The notes under the pieces: generated by a model | What the model saw: the letters and a program-made list of their open reading frames with translations, nothing else | The model's database searches: none | What the model was told of the DNA's origin: nothing | Translations under genes and position numbers: made by a program | NCBI GenBank assembly: GCA_913043205.1 | Contig: CAJWLF010000002.1 | Location: forward strand, 1-64,000 | DNA: 64,000 nucleotides | Direction of reading: 5' to 3' | Source of the DNA: an uncultured Chloroflexota bacterium | Lineage (GTDB): Bacteria > Chloroflexota > UBA11872 > VXNJ01 | Part shown: positions 28,885-37,997 of the stretch, piece by piece | How the letters are laid out: each line of letters begins with the position of its first letter | How positions within the stretch are numbered: position 1 is the first letter of the stretch

Positions 28885-29406
28885 CTATCTATTGGCCTCA
28901 TATACCAGATGGGACAGTTCAGGAAGCAATATTCGTTCCAACGCCACGCTCACGGCGTTCGGAGATCCCGGAGTGCAGATCACTATAGCCCCGTTTCTTG
29001 ACCCACCGATAGCTCTACTCATTATCGATGCCACACCAATTTCATCCCAGCTAAAGCGACGAAACGCTTCTCCAAACCCATCCAGCTTTTTATCCAGCAA
29101 AGGCTCTATTGTCTCTACAGTTAAATCGTGTTTGCCCAATCCTGTGCCACCACAGAAAATGACGCACTTGCCCGGTTCAGAATGCTTGTTGCACTGATCA
29201 ATGATCTTATCCCTATCGTTGGGTATTAGGGTCCGATGAGCCATTTCGTAACCAGCATCTATTATCAAAGTTTCAGCCACATCGCCAGATATATCTGTCT
29301 TTTCGGTGCGGGAATCGCTAACCACAATTACAGCGCAAGCAACGGTTCCAATTTCCGAAGCAATATGCCGATGTTCGTTTGTGGATTCCGACCTTGCCGT
29401 CTCTAT
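28885..29406 (-). CDS. moaB: MoaB/MogA-type molybdopterin protein, AUA start proposed
   Basis: MoaB/Mog-fold protein that binds molybdopterin (adenylylation step of molybdenum cofactor synthesis). Visible: VACAVIVVSDSRT, FCGGTGLGKHDLTVETI, FGEAFRRFSW and CTPGSPNAVSVAL. The only standard start in frame is GTG at 29325, which would remove the first strand residues VACAVI. The frame stays open upstream, with no ATG/GTG/TTG before a stop at 29452-29454. ATA at 29406 lies 5 nt after AAGGGGG and gives 173 residues, the normal family length. A CTG at 29448 overlapping the fba stop is a weaker alternative. Last gene of the minus-strand carbon operon. Confidence 0.8.
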   Translation of the reverse strand: METARSESTNEHRHIASEIGTVACAVIVVSDSRTEKTDISGDVAETLIIDAGYEMAHRTLIPNDRDKIIDQCNKHSEPGKCVIFCGGTGLGKHDLTVETIEPLLDKKLDGFGEAFRRFSWDEIGVASIMSRAIGGSRNGAIVICTPGSPNAVSVALERILLPELSHLVYEANR

Positions 29407-29418
29407 CGTATCCCCCTT
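29404..29418 (-). promoter_or_regulatory. Ribosome binding site and AUA initiation codon of moaB
   Basis: On the minus strand AAGGGGG (29418-29412) is followed after 5 nt by ATA (29406-29404), in frame with the moaB core. No ATG, GTG or TTG is available in the open frame upstream of the conserved first strand. The spacing is within the normal range, so the site decides the start. Basis: seen in sequence plus inference. Confidence 0.6.
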
Positions 29419-29444
29419 ACCGCTATAGTTAGTTCCATAAAAGG

Positions 29445-30356
29445 TCAGATACTATGCTTTCGCATGCGCTCCTGAATCCTGCTCACAATATCCAACGCCT
29501 CGGCACGAGGCCGCTGAATCACATTCCTTCCAAAAATAAACCCAGCGCAACCAGAAGCTAATGAAGTTTCAACCCTATCGAGCAACAATTGGTCAGGAGC
29601 ACGCGAACCCCCAGACATAATTACCAGAGTTCGTCCAGCAGAAGCTACTATCTGCGTCAGGGCTTCATCCAGAGTCCACGTTTTCGTATCATATGGAGCA
29701 GGCGCCTCAGGAACAGGCCCGATCACTCCATCCGCATCCGCATTGGGGTAATTGACTTTCACTACGTCAGCACCTAATTCCTGGGCAACACGTGCTGCAT
29801 AATCAATGGCATAAATCGAATCTCGTCCACCTTTGGCGTCAACATATTCCCCACGGGGATAAGCCCACATGACTATCGGTATACCGGCTTGTTCCGCTTC
29901 ACGACGTACAGTGGCAAAAGCCTCAAAATCGGATTCTTGCTGAGAGCTACCAATATAGAGTGTGTAGCCTATTGCATCTGCCCCCAATCGCACCGCATCC
30001 TCTATCGAGGCGTTCAATGGTGATCTCGGTGAATTAGATGGTGGTATCTCAGTCTTACCATTGAGTTTCACTATCAAAGGTACTTGTCCAGCATATGGCC
30101 CCATGAATTTACTGGCCAACCCTACTTGCACAGCTATAGCGGAAAAACCAGCATCTACTGCTAGCTGAAACTGATAATCAGGATCCAGGCTATCAGGGTT
30201 TTCAAAGAAATCCCTCGGTCCATGCTCTAACCCATGGTCTACAGGTAAAACCATCATAGTACCCCCACCAGGGCCAGCTCCATAAAGCATTCTATGCAAT
30301 CGTGTTTGTTTGCCAATTCCAATATTTAGATCGCTTAATGACAATCTTTTACTCAT
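29445..30356 (-). CDS. Class I fructose-bisphosphate aldolase (FbaB/DeoC fold)
   Basis: 303-residue TIM barrel of the FbaB/LsrF aldolase family. Motifs: VLPVDHGLEHGP near residue 37, YTLYIGSSQQESDFEAF, IPIVMWAYPRGEYV, the Schiff-base lysine segment ADVVKVNYPN, and IMSGGSRAP for phosphate binding. Probably cleaves or forms fructose 1,6-bisphosphate; related enzymes act on other ketose phosphates. It sits in the pentose-phosphate operon 30 bp after the PHP gene. Confidence 0.87.
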   Translation of the reverse strand: MSKRLSLSDLNIGIGKQTRLHRMLYGAGPGGGTMMVLPVDHGLEHGPRDFFENPDSLDPDYQFQLAVDAGFSAIAVQVGLASKFMGPYAGQVPLIVKLNGKTEIPPSNSPRSPLNASIEDAVRLGADAIGYTLYIGSSQQESDFEAFATVRREAEQAGIPIVMWAYPRGEYVDAKGGRDSIYAIDYAARVAQELGADVVKVNYPNADADGVIGPVPEAPAPYDTKTWTLDEALTQIVASAGRTLVIMSGGSRAPDQLLLDRVETSLASGCAGFIFGRNVIQRPRAEALDIVSRIQERMRKHSI

Positions 30357-30386
30357 ATAAGGCCCATCCCATCTTTTATATGTAGA

Positions 30387-31256
30387 CTAATCGCCCGCGT
30401 TAGCGTACGAACACAATTCGCGAAAATTTTCATCCGGGCATAAAGAACAACCAATATACACCCCTTCTTGCACCCCATCTCCATGAAAATCACTTCCACC
30501 AGTAGCTAAGAGATCATATTTCTCCGCGACGTTAGCATATTGCCTGTGTTCAGATGCTGAAAATACTCCGTAATAAACCTCTAGTCCTATTAAGCCAGCT
30601 TCTTTTGCAAGAGGCAACATAGATTCTAGATCGAGACTCCTACCATGAAAATCATAATAGGGATGTGCTATTACAGGAACCCCTCCGGAATCTCGTATCA
30701 TTTCCACACCATCAACAGCTTCAAGCTTTCTATGAGATACGTAGGCAGGTGCATCATTTCCGATCCATTTGTCGAACACTTTTCCCCAATCAGACTCGTA
30801 CCCGGCTTCAATTATCGCCCGAGCAATGTGGGGGCGTCCTACGGTGGCGCCTGCAGCCAATTCTTTGACACGATCAAACTCGACAGCAATACCCAACTGA
30901 TTTAACCGATAAACCATTTCTTGAGCACGATTCACGCGATTATCTCTCTGATAGGCCATATGCTTTGACAACCCTGGATTCTTAGGGTCACAAAAATACC
31001 CGAGAACGTGTACCGTTTGTTCCCCAAGTACGGGACTGATAAATTCTGTGGACAGCTCTACACCTGGAATTACAAGTAAATCTGCTTCAAGACCCATCTT
31101 TACAGCTTCATCGACTCCATCCATAGTGTCATGATCGGTAATAGCTAACCCATTCACGCCTGACGACGCAGCTTGCTTGACCAAACTCCCCGGGCTTAGT
31201 AACCCGTCAGAAGCATTTGTATGAGTATGCAAGTCAGCCCCTATTGATTTTGTCAT
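30387..31256 (-). CDS. PHP-domain phosphoesterase (RNase AM/YciV-like)
   Basis: 289 residues. Metal-binding PHP motifs: DLHTHTNASDG (His10, His12), ITDHDTMDG, GVELSTEF, VIAHPYY and GGSDFHGD. Homologues are 3',5'-nucleoside bisphosphate phosphatases or 5'-3' RNases. The gene starts 16 bp after zwf in the minus-strand operon, but its link to sugar metabolism is not obvious. Confidence 0.85.
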   Translation of the reverse strand: MTKSIGADLHTHTNASDGLLSPGSLVKQAASSGVNGLAITDHDTMDGVDEAVKMGLEADLLVIPGVELSTEFISPVLGEQTVHVLGYFCDPKNPGLSKHMAYQRDNRVNRAQEMVYRLNQLGIAVEFDRVKELAAGATVGRPHIARAIIEAGYESDWGKVFDKWIGNDAPAYVSHRKLEAVDGVEMIRDSGGVPVIAHPYYDFHGRSLDLESMLPLAKEAGLIGLEVYYGVFSASEHRQYANVAEKYDLLATGGSDFHGDGVQEGVYIGCSLCPDENFRELCSYANAGD

Positions 31257-31272
31257 CTAAATACAGTTCTTC

Positions 31273-32706
31273 TCATTGCTTCAATGGTCCGGTTATCCAG
31301 CTATGCCCATATGCTTCCATGAGTTTGTCAGCAGAGGCGGGTCCCCAACTACCTTTTGGATAGGTTCCTAAAGATGAAGAAGGCCCTTCCGCAAATTCAA
31401 CTATTGGGTCAGTAAGTTGCCACGCCAACTCAATCTCATCACTTCTTGTGAACAATGAGGCGTCTCCTTCTAGAGCATCCTGTAACAAACGTTCATATGC
31501 GTCTCCAATTGGAGCTGAAACCGAATCCGCATATCGAAATTCCATATGTACTGTGCTCATCTCCATGTCTCCACCTGGTTGCTTAGTTTCAAATCGAAGA
31601 TGAACCCCCTCATCCGGTTGTATACGTAATATCAATGCATTTGGATTAATTACACTTTGACTATCGCCATCAAACATCACATGTGGAGGTTCTCGAAACT
31701 GTACTACAATCTCGGTCAAGCGTTCTTTCAGAGCCTTTCCTGTTCTAAGATGAAATGGAACACCCAACCATCTCCAATTATCTATTTGCATCGTAACGGC
31801 ACAATAACTAGGTGTATGAGATCCTGACCTAATCTTCGGTTCGTGCAAGTACCCATCGTACTGGCCAAAAACAGTATCGTTAGGAATTCCCAAGGTACTC
31901 ATAGTCCGCACTGCACGAAGGACCTTAACTTTCTCGTTCCGCAAAGATTCAGCGTCTAATGTGGCAGGAGGCTCCATCGCAACCAAACTTATAAGCTGCA
32001 ACAAATGGTTTTGATACATGTCGCGAAGTACTCCAGCAGAGTCGTAGTACCCACCCCGATGCCCAATACCTTCATCCTCTGCCACAGTGATTTGAACTTG
32101 TTCTACATAATTCCTATTCCAGAGCGGTTCAAACATTGCATTTGCAAATCGCAACACCAATATATTTTGCACCGTATCTTTGCCTAAATAATGATCGATT
32201 CGATAAATCTGATTTTCGTCAAACACCGAGTGCACATGGGCATTCAAATCCCGTGCAGATTCGAGATCAGTACCGAAGGGCTTCTCTATCACAATACGAC
32301 GCCATCCAGCCGCTTCTTTCGCCATTCCTTGCTTCCCTAGATGCGACACAATGGAACGATAATACCGGGGTGCACAGGACAGATAGTAGATCCTATTTGC
32401 CTTTGTGCTTCCTTCAATTTGTATCAATTCTGCATTGAGCTTTTCGAAATCCTCGAGATCTTCAAAATCAGTCCTAATGTATTTCACTTTTGCTAGGAAT
32501 TCAGGCCATAAATCATGATTAGGAGGCTTCAGTCGCTCGGTAAAATACGAGTTGGTATCCAGGTTTGTATGAGCAGCTGCCACTATGCTTAGTTTATCGG
32601 GCAACTCATTATCAGCGTACAATTTGTATAGAGATGGAATCAACTTACGGCACGTAAGATCACCCGAAGCTCCAAATATCACTATTGTTGTCGGAAGGTC
32701 TGACAT
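31273..32706 (-). CDS. zwf: Glucose-6-phosphate 1-dehydrogenase
   Basis: 477 residues, first enzyme of the oxidative pentose phosphate pathway. NADP-binding [11 protein letters not shown] is near residue 10 and the active site [14 protein letters not shown] near 166. C-terminal domain motifs include LRTGKAL and [10 protein letters not shown] start at ATG 32706, 4 nt after the gnd stop and with GGAG about 11 nt upstream. A longer frame from 32817 adds 37 unrelated residues inside gnd. Coupled to gnd. Confidence 0.94.
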   Translation of the reverse strand: MSDLPTTIVIFGASGDLTCRKLIPSLYKLYADNELPDKLSIVAAAHTNLDTNSYFTERLKPPNHDLWPEFLAKVKYIRTDFEDLEDFEKLNAELIQIEGSTKANRIYYLSCAPRYYRSIVSHLGKQGMAKEAAGWRRIVIEKPFGTDLESARDLNAHVHSVFDENQIYRIDHYLGKDTVQNILVLRFANAMFEPLWNRNYVEQVQITVAEDEGIGHRGGYYDSAGVLRDMYQNHLLQLISLVAMEPPATLDAESLRNEKVKVLRAVRTMSTLGIPNDTVFGQYDGYLHEPKIRSGSHTPSYCAVTMQIDNWRWLGVPFHLRTGKALKERLTEIVVQFREPPHVMFDGDSQSVINPNALILRIQPDEGVHLRFETKQPGGDMEMSTVHMEFRYADSVSAPIGDAYERLLQDALEGDASLFTRSDEIELAWQLTDPIVEFAEGPSSSLGTYPKGSWGPASADKLMEAYGHSWITGPLKQ

Positions 32707-32710
32707 GCGG

Positions 32711-33616
32711 CTATTTGCTCCGTACTGCATGCCCGCCAAATTGTTGACGTAACGCCGCCAGCATACGATCCGAAAAAGGCGACTCGTCTCGTGAACGAAA
32801 TCTCCGTAGTAGGGCAAGGGTTAACACTTCAGCCGGACTATCCAAATCAATAGCCTCTTGCACAGTCCAGCGACCTTCTCCTGAGTCCTCCACGTACGCT
32901 TCGAGAGCACTCAAATCAGGGTCTTCTTCTAAAGCTCTAACAGCTAAATCCAACAACCAAGATACGATAACACTGCCATGCTGCCACACCTCCCCAACCT
33001 GATGCAGATCAAATTCATATTCACGTTTTTTACCAAGGATTTCAAAACCTTCAGCCAAAGCTTGCATCATTCCGTATTCAATACCATTGTGGATCATCTT
33101 TGCATAATGACCTGCACCTGCAGGACCGACCAACCCATATCCACGATCTGGTCCAGGAGCCAAAGTCTTTACCAAGGGCTCGAAACGAGCAAAAACCTCT
33201 GGCTCTCCACCAACCATAATGCTGTACCCGTTTTTCAAGCCCCATACCCCTCCACTCGTACCTGCATCCAAGAAATTAAACCCTGCTTCAGAAAGATATT
33301 TGGCCCGTCTCTCACTGTCTTTATAGTTAGCATTTCCTCCATCGATAATTGTGTCACCTGGATCAAGCAGTGTCATTAATTGCTGAATAGTAGATTCCGT
33401 AATATCGCCAGCTGGAAGCATTATCCAAACCCCACGCGGAGCACTCAATTCGGATACAAGCGCTTCTATGGAGTTAACACCTATAGCTCCCTTCTCTACC
33501 GCAGCATCAATCTTCGATTTGTCCCGCGTCGTGACCACGACACTGTGCCCACCATTTAGCAACCTCTCAGTCATGTTGCCACCCATACGCCCCAAACCAA
33601 TTAATCCAATCTTCAA
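32711..33616 (-). CDS. gnd: 6-phosphogluconate dehydrogenase (short type)
   Basis: 301 residues, the short YqeC/GndA class rather than the 470-residue form. N-terminal Rossmann motif [12 protein letters not shown], cofactor-adjacent [10 protein letters not shown], substrate motif [22 protein letters not shown], and the catalytic Lys in [18 protein letters not shown]. Oxidatively decarboxylates 6-phosphogluconate to ribulose 5-phosphate. TTG start with a perfect AGGAGG 8 nt upstream. No 6-phosphogluconolactonase gene is seen in the operon. Confidence 0.93.
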   Translation of the reverse strand: MKIGLIGLGRMGGNMTERLLNGGHSVVVTTRDKSKIDAAVEKGAIGVNSIEALVSELSAPRGVWIMLPAGDITESTIQQLMTLLDPGDTIIDGGNANYKDSERRAKYLSEAGFNFLDAGTSGGVWGLKNGYSIMVGGEPEVFARFEPLVKTLAPGPDRGYGLVGPAGAGHYAKMIHNGIEYGMMQALAEGFEILGKKREYEFDLHQVGEVWQHGSVIVSWLLDLAVRALEEDPDLSALEAYVEDSGEGRWTVQEAIDLDSPAEVLTLALLRRFRSRDESPFSDRMLAALRQQFGGHAVRSK

Positions 33617-33711
33617 ATCAAATACCTCCTATTATCGTTACCGTTGTTTTAATTACTCACACTGTTTGTTTAAGACAAAAACTGTTATACGGCCAGCTCC
33701 ATATGCAAGCG

Positions 33712-35307
33712 TCAAATAGCTGACGTAATAGCGCTAATGGCATCTGCGGTATCGGCATCAGCCTCAATATCAATCCTTGCTACCTGAAAGCCTCTCGTTT
33801 TCAGAGCCTGATAATCACCTATAGACTGAGCTTCGGCAAGCATAGCAAATCCATACGGGCGCCCTGGAATTGGTAAATCAGCGCCTTTCTCGCAAATCTG
33901 TAGGAAGTGCCCGATGTTACGGCCGCCTTTATGCAATTGCCCAGTTGAGTGAAGAAATCTTGGTCCATATCCAATAGTTGTAGTCAGTGAATACTTTTCG
34001 CAAAGCACCTCGCGCAAGGCCTTAAGGGCAGCATCAACTTCACTGCTAAACCCGACATAAGCCATTATTGCTAAATACTGCCCCTCCTTAATTTCCGACA
34101 GAATATTTTCTATTGATTCTTTAGGACCAATTGAAGGAATGCCTTCCCCTCTAGCAAATGCGGCCAATATATCCTCTGTATTATCTTTGCTTTCCTGAAC
34201 ATTTGGCTGGTCAAATGGATCAATGCGCATAACTGCCCCTAAAGTGCTAGTAGCAAACATCCATCGATACAACTCAGATCCAAGTTCGTATTTGTTGCCA
34301 ATCGAAATTTCAATGACTTCATGACCTTCTTGAATTAAATCTGAGGCCTGCTTGTCAATAACATTATTGTTGTCGCCAGATAGTCGCAAAACAACAAACA
34401 CTCTATCTTGTCCATATTTGCCTGGACCGCAGACAGGTTCTTCGATAATAGGCAGCATTCCTTCGCCATCTTTCCCGGTACTTTCAGCAACTAGTTGCTC
34501 TAACCACAGGCCGAAAGAACTTATCGAAGGTGAACAAAGTAGCGTCAATTTATCCCGGCCATTCAAATAGGAATTACCCAATTTTATTCCGAGACTAATC
34601 CCTGGATTTGCGGCAGGATCAGAAATGTTTCGACATGATTCTGCCGTCTCAACAGCGTGACAAACCAGCCGACAAATATCTAGCCCGGCCAGAGCTGCCG
34701 GTAACATCCCAAATGGGGTGAACGCAGAATATCTACCTCCAACAAAAGGGTCCGCATAAAAAACACGGCGAAAACCATATTCTTTTGCTAGAGCTACCAA
34801 AGGGGTATTAGGATCTGTAATAGCAACAAAGGATTGTCCTGCCTCATCACCCAGAAACTCATAAATTAAGTCGTAAAACAAACTAAAGAACGCTAATGCT
34901 TCCGTAGTGGTGCCGGACTTGCTTGAAACCAAAAACAATGTCTTTTTCAGGTCTAAAGACTCAACCAACCGACTAATTGCGCTGGGCATAGTTGAGTCCA
35001 ATACCAGGAGATCAAGATACCCTTCACGACTGCCCCAACATTTCCTGACAAATTCCGCAAATAGGCTGCTGCCACCCATACCGAGGACAACCACTTTCGT
35101 ATATCCAGCACTGCAAATTTCTTCCACAAAGGAAAGATATTCATCAATACTATCCGCAACCCTCGATGGCGCAGCTAACCATCCTAATCGTTCTTTTATC
35201 GCGGAAGCTTCCCTGCCTTGTCTTTGCCATACGCTGGTATCGTGCGCCCACATCCTGTTAGGCAGCTCATTGGCGTCAGAATCAAACAACCCACGTAAAC
35301 ATTCCAA
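33712..35307 (-). CDS. pgi: Glucose-6-phosphate isomerase (Tal-Pgi fusion type)
   Basis: 531-residue SIS-fold isomerase. Motifs: KVVVLGMGGSSLFAEF near residue 70, LFLVSSKSGTTTEALAF, GGRYSAFTPFGMLPAA, and the C-terminal RFLHSTGQLHKGG. The N-terminal segment (AHDTSVWQ, AIKERLGWL) and the whole sequence resemble the Pgi half of the bifunctional transaldolase/Pgi known in several phyla. Here it is a separate gene starting with TTG after GAGGT, 7 nt behind the tal stop. Confidence 0.88.
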   Translation of the reverse strand: MECLRGLFDSDANELPNRMWAHDTSVWQRQGREASAIKERLGWLAAPSRVADSIDEYLSFVEEICSAGYTKVVVLGMGGSSLFAEFVRKCWGSREGYLDLLVLDSTMPSAISRLVESLDLKKTLFLVSSKSGTTTEALAFFSLFYDLIYEFLGDEAGQSFVAITDPNTPLVALAKEYGFRRVFYADPFVGGRYSAFTPFGMLPAALAGLDICRLVCHAVETAESCRNISDPAANPGISLGIKLGNSYLNGRDKLTLLCSPSISSFGLWLEQLVAESTGKDGEGMLPIIEEPVCGPGKYGQDRVFVVLRLSGDNNNVIDKQASDLIQEGHEVIEISIGNKYELGSELYRWMFATSTLGAVMRIDPFDQPNVQESKDNTEDILAAFARGEGIPSIGPKESIENILSEIKEGQYLAIMAYVGFSSEVDAALKALREVLCEKYSLTTTIGYGPRFLHSTGQLHKGGRNIGHFLQICEKGADLPIPGRPYGFAMLAEAQSIGDYQALKTRGFQVARIDIEADADTADAISAITSAI

Positions 35308-35314
35308 TTTACCT

Positions 35315-36415
35315 CTAGCTCCCTACCAAATCTCCTGCCTTACGCTCCACATCCAAAAGCAATTGGGTATATGAATCGGAAAAAGCTTTCACCCCATCCA
35401 CCTCCAATTTATCCGTAATTTGAGTGACATCTATACCCAAAGATCGTATTTCATCCATCACTACTTGAGCACCGAGGACAGAACTACTCATTGATTTGTT
35501 GAAATTACCGCTATCACGCCACGCATCAATAGTTTGAATAGGCATTGTATTCACTGTGTCACAAGCAACCAGTTCACTCACATACATTGTGTCCGGATAC
35601 AATGGATTCTTAGTGCTAGTGCTAGCCCATAGACACCGCTGCATCCTAGCACCCAAGGGTATTAAATCTTCAAATTGGCTGCCTTTAAAAATTTTCTCAA
35701 ATTCAGCGTACGCAAGTTGCGCGTTAGCTACTGCTGCCTTACCTTGCAAGTTCTTATTCCCCTTTTTCTCTAGCAAAGCATCAACGGCCGTATCTACCCT
35801 ACTAACAAAAAACGACGCGACGGAAGCCACTTGACTTAAATTCCCACCCATATTCTCAAATTGTTGAAGACCCTCGACATAAGCAAGAGCCACTTCTTTG
35901 TATCTTTCAACTGAAAACAATAAGGTGACGTTTACGTTAATCCCTTCTGCAATCAATTGTTTAAAGGCCGGAACGCCCTCAGCTGTACCAGGAACTTTTA
36001 TCATCAAATTAGGTCGATCCACCAAATTCCACAGTCTCCGAGCTTCATCCATTGTTCCATCAGTGTCATAGGCTAGATTGGGAGAAACCTCCAAGCTCAC
36101 ATAGCCATCGGCACATGTCGTAGATTGGTACACAGGACGGAATATCTCACAAGCATCACGGATATCTGCTACTGCAATTTCTTCAAAAATTTGGGATGGC
36201 GAAACCCCTCTCTGTGCAGACTCAAAAATTTGATCATCGTAATCATTGCCAGAGCTTATTGCAGCTTGAAAAATAGAAGGGTTGCTCGTAACGCCTGTGA
36301 TGCCTTCATCACGCAGACTTGCCAATTCCCCGTTTAATATCATCCCTCTACTAATTTGATCACACCAAGGAGACTGCCCACTATCCAAAAGTTGTTCAAA
36401 ATTCGTCCTAGACAT
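35315..36415 (-). CDS. tal: Transaldolase
   Basis: 366 residues of the TalB-like long transaldolase class. Motifs: GITGVTSNPSIFQAAI near residue 45, DGYVSLEVSPNLAYDTDGT, the Schiff-base Lys in NLMIKVPGT, NVTLLFSVERY, and ASTSTKNPLYPDTMYV. It transfers dihydroxyacetone units in the non-oxidative pentose phosphate branch. I start at ATG 36415 with GAGG about 9 nt upstream; the frame extends 7 codons further. No transketolase gene is in the window. Confidence 0.93.
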   Translation of the reverse strand: MSRTNFEQLLDSGQSPWCDQISRGMILNGELASLRDEGITGVTSNPSIFQAAISSGNDYDDQIFESAQRGVSPSQIFEEIAVADIRDACEIFRPVYQSTTCADGYVSLEVSPNLAYDTDGTMDEARRLWNLVDRPNLMIKVPGTAEGVPAFKQLIAEGINVNVTLLFSVERYKEVALAYVEGLQQFENMGGNLSQVASVASFFVSRVDTAVDALLEKKGNKNLQGKAAVANAQLAYAEFEKIFKGSQFEDLIPLGARMQRCLWASTSTKNPLYPDTMYVSELVACDTVNTMPIQTIDAWRDSGNFNKSMSSSVLGAQVVMDEIRSLGIDVTQITDKLEVDGVKAFSDSYTQLLLDVERKAGDLVGS

Positions 36416-36450
36416 ATACAAAAGCCTCAATTTCAAGCATGAAACAATAA

Positions 36451-36903
36451 CTAATCTCGTGAACCATCACGAGCATTCACCTTATTCAAACGGCGCGCAT
36501 ACCGTACGTCACCACTAAACTCGGCGCTAAGAAACAATCTAGTCAACTCCTCGGCTAAATCATCTCCAATTACCCGAGCTCCAATACATAGAACGTTCAT
36601 AGCATCGTGCTCAACACCTTGTTGAGCCGAATATGTATCATGGCACACAGAAGCCCGTACCCCAGCAACTTTATTCGCCGCAATAGCTGCTCCCACTCCA
36701 CTACCACATAACATTATCCCTCTGTCCGCCCTCCCTTCTGCTACCGCATCAGCAACCATGAAGGCATAATCCGGATAGTCATCCTTCTCATCTAGAACGA
36801 ATGCCCCCACATCTAGTATGTCATGACCCAGTCCACTAATAGTTTCTATGATTGTTTCCCTTAAAGCGAAACCACCATGATCTGCTCCGACAGCTATACG
36901 CAC
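36451..36903 (-). CDS. rpiB: Ribose-5-phosphate isomerase B
   Basis: 150 residues with RpiB/LacAB motifs: AVGADHGGFALRE, YPDYAFMVADAVAEG, the catalytic Cys in GIMLCGSGVGAAIAANK, and HDAMNVLCIGARVIG. Interconverts ribulose and ribose 5-phosphate. GTG start with TAGGAG about 11 nt upstream. First gene of the eight-gene minus-strand operon; the 99 bp in front of it should hold the promoter, but I cannot name one with confidence. Confidence 0.93.
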   Translation of the reverse strand: MRIAVGADHGGFALRETIIETISGLGHDILDVGAFVLDEKDDYPDYAFMVADAVAEGRADRGIMLCGSGVGAAIAANKVAGVRASVCHDTYSAQQGVEHDAMNVLCIGARVIGDDLAEELTRLFLSAEFSGDVRYARRLNKVNARDGSRD

Positions 36904-37002
36904 CTAGAAACAGCTCCTAATACTGAATTTAACCAACTAGTCGAATGCATACAGTGGCTACGACCTGATAATTATCTCATGAAAAGCACTGCTTAGTCGC
37001 AA

Positions 37003-37782
37003 CTATTGCATAAAAGCGCCGCCACATACCTGAATTGCCTGACCAGTTATATAGTCGGAGTCAGATGATGCCAGATATTTAACAAGACCAGCCACGTCAT
37101 CGGTCTTTGCCATACGACCAAGAGGAATCTTCTTTAGAGCCTGTTCGCGGGGCTGACCCTCTGGCACTCCCAAAATACGTGCCCTTTCTGCGTCTATCCC
37201 ATCCCACATAGCACTATCTACCATACCGGGACAGTAGGCATTGCAAGTTATGCCGTGGGGCGCCAACTCCGTGGCAACCGCATGTGTTATTCCTACTACT
37301 GCATACTTACTTGCATTGTAGACAGACTGCAACTCTGTAGCGCGGTGACCCGAAAGAGATGCCGCGTTAATTATTTTTCCGAACCCCTGTTTTATCATCT
37401 GTTTCGCCGCCTCACGGTTAGTAAGATAGACCCCCCACACGTTTACATCTTGTATTCGTTGAAACTGTGCACGACTGGTGTTTACCAACTCCGTAGTTAT
37501 ATGAAGACCAGCGTTTGCTATTACAATGTCTAGTTTTTCATATTCATTAACAGCCAGATCCACCATACCTTCAACGTCATTCTCTACGGTTACATTACCG
37601 TTGTTCGTAACAGCCCTCACCCCATGTTCACAAGCAATGTTAGCGGCGATTGCTGCAGATTCCTGACTCATATCATTGATCACAAAATCCGCACCCTCAG
37701 AAGCTAGTTTGTCTACTATCGCAAGTCCTATAGAACCGCCAGCCCCAGTAATAAGAACAGATTTACCAGTTAGATTAGGCAT
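37003..37782 (-). CDS. Short-chain dehydrogenase/reductase
   Basis: 259-residue classical SDR. Cofactor motif TGAGGSIGLA near the N-terminus, NAG motif IVIANAG, catalytic Ser in NAASLSG and YNASKYA (Tyr, Lys). C-terminal SDSDYITGQAIQVCGG is typical. Resembles 3-hydroxybutyrate or sugar-alcohol dehydrogenases; the substrate is uncertain. I start at ATG 37782 because AAGGAG lies 8 nt upstream; a longer frame adds 10 residues. Confidence 0.9.
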   Translation of the reverse strand: MPNLTGKSVLITGAGGSIGLAIVDKLASEGADFVINDMSQESAAIAANIACEHGVRAVTNNGNVTVENDVEGMVDLAVNEYEKLDIVIANAGLHITTELVNTSRAQFQRIQDVNVWGVYLTNREAAKQMIKQGFGKIINAASLSGHRATELQSVYNASKYAVVGITHAVATELAPHGITCNAYCPGMVDSAMWDGIDAERARILGVPEGQPREQALKKIPLGRMAKTDDVAGLVKYLASSDSDYITGQAIQVCGGAFMQ

Positions 37783-37997
37783 ACGTAACACTCCTTTTCC
37801 ACGGGCCGACATCCCTCCAAATGGAACACGGCGTTAAACTTGTTAATGCATTCATGACATGATTGGAACGCTATATAAGACTGTCGGCCAAGTCAACAAG
37901 GCTGTGGCAACGTCGGCGTACTGTGATTTTGTGACCGTAATAAGTTAAGGGATAAATTGGAAACAATCTTTTTTTTCAGTCAAATTAGAGCGTCTAA

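Noticed and set aside
28868..28889. GATAGC/GCTATC stem between def and moaB as terminator
   Set aside because: 10-nt loop, 6-bp stem, no T-run on either strand, and it enters the moaB coding end.
36969..36978. Short palindrome GATAATTATC upstream of rpiB, Fur/Zur-like
   Set aside because: Only 10 bp and does not extend to a full 7-1-7 or 15-bp box; expected by chance in AT-rich DNA.
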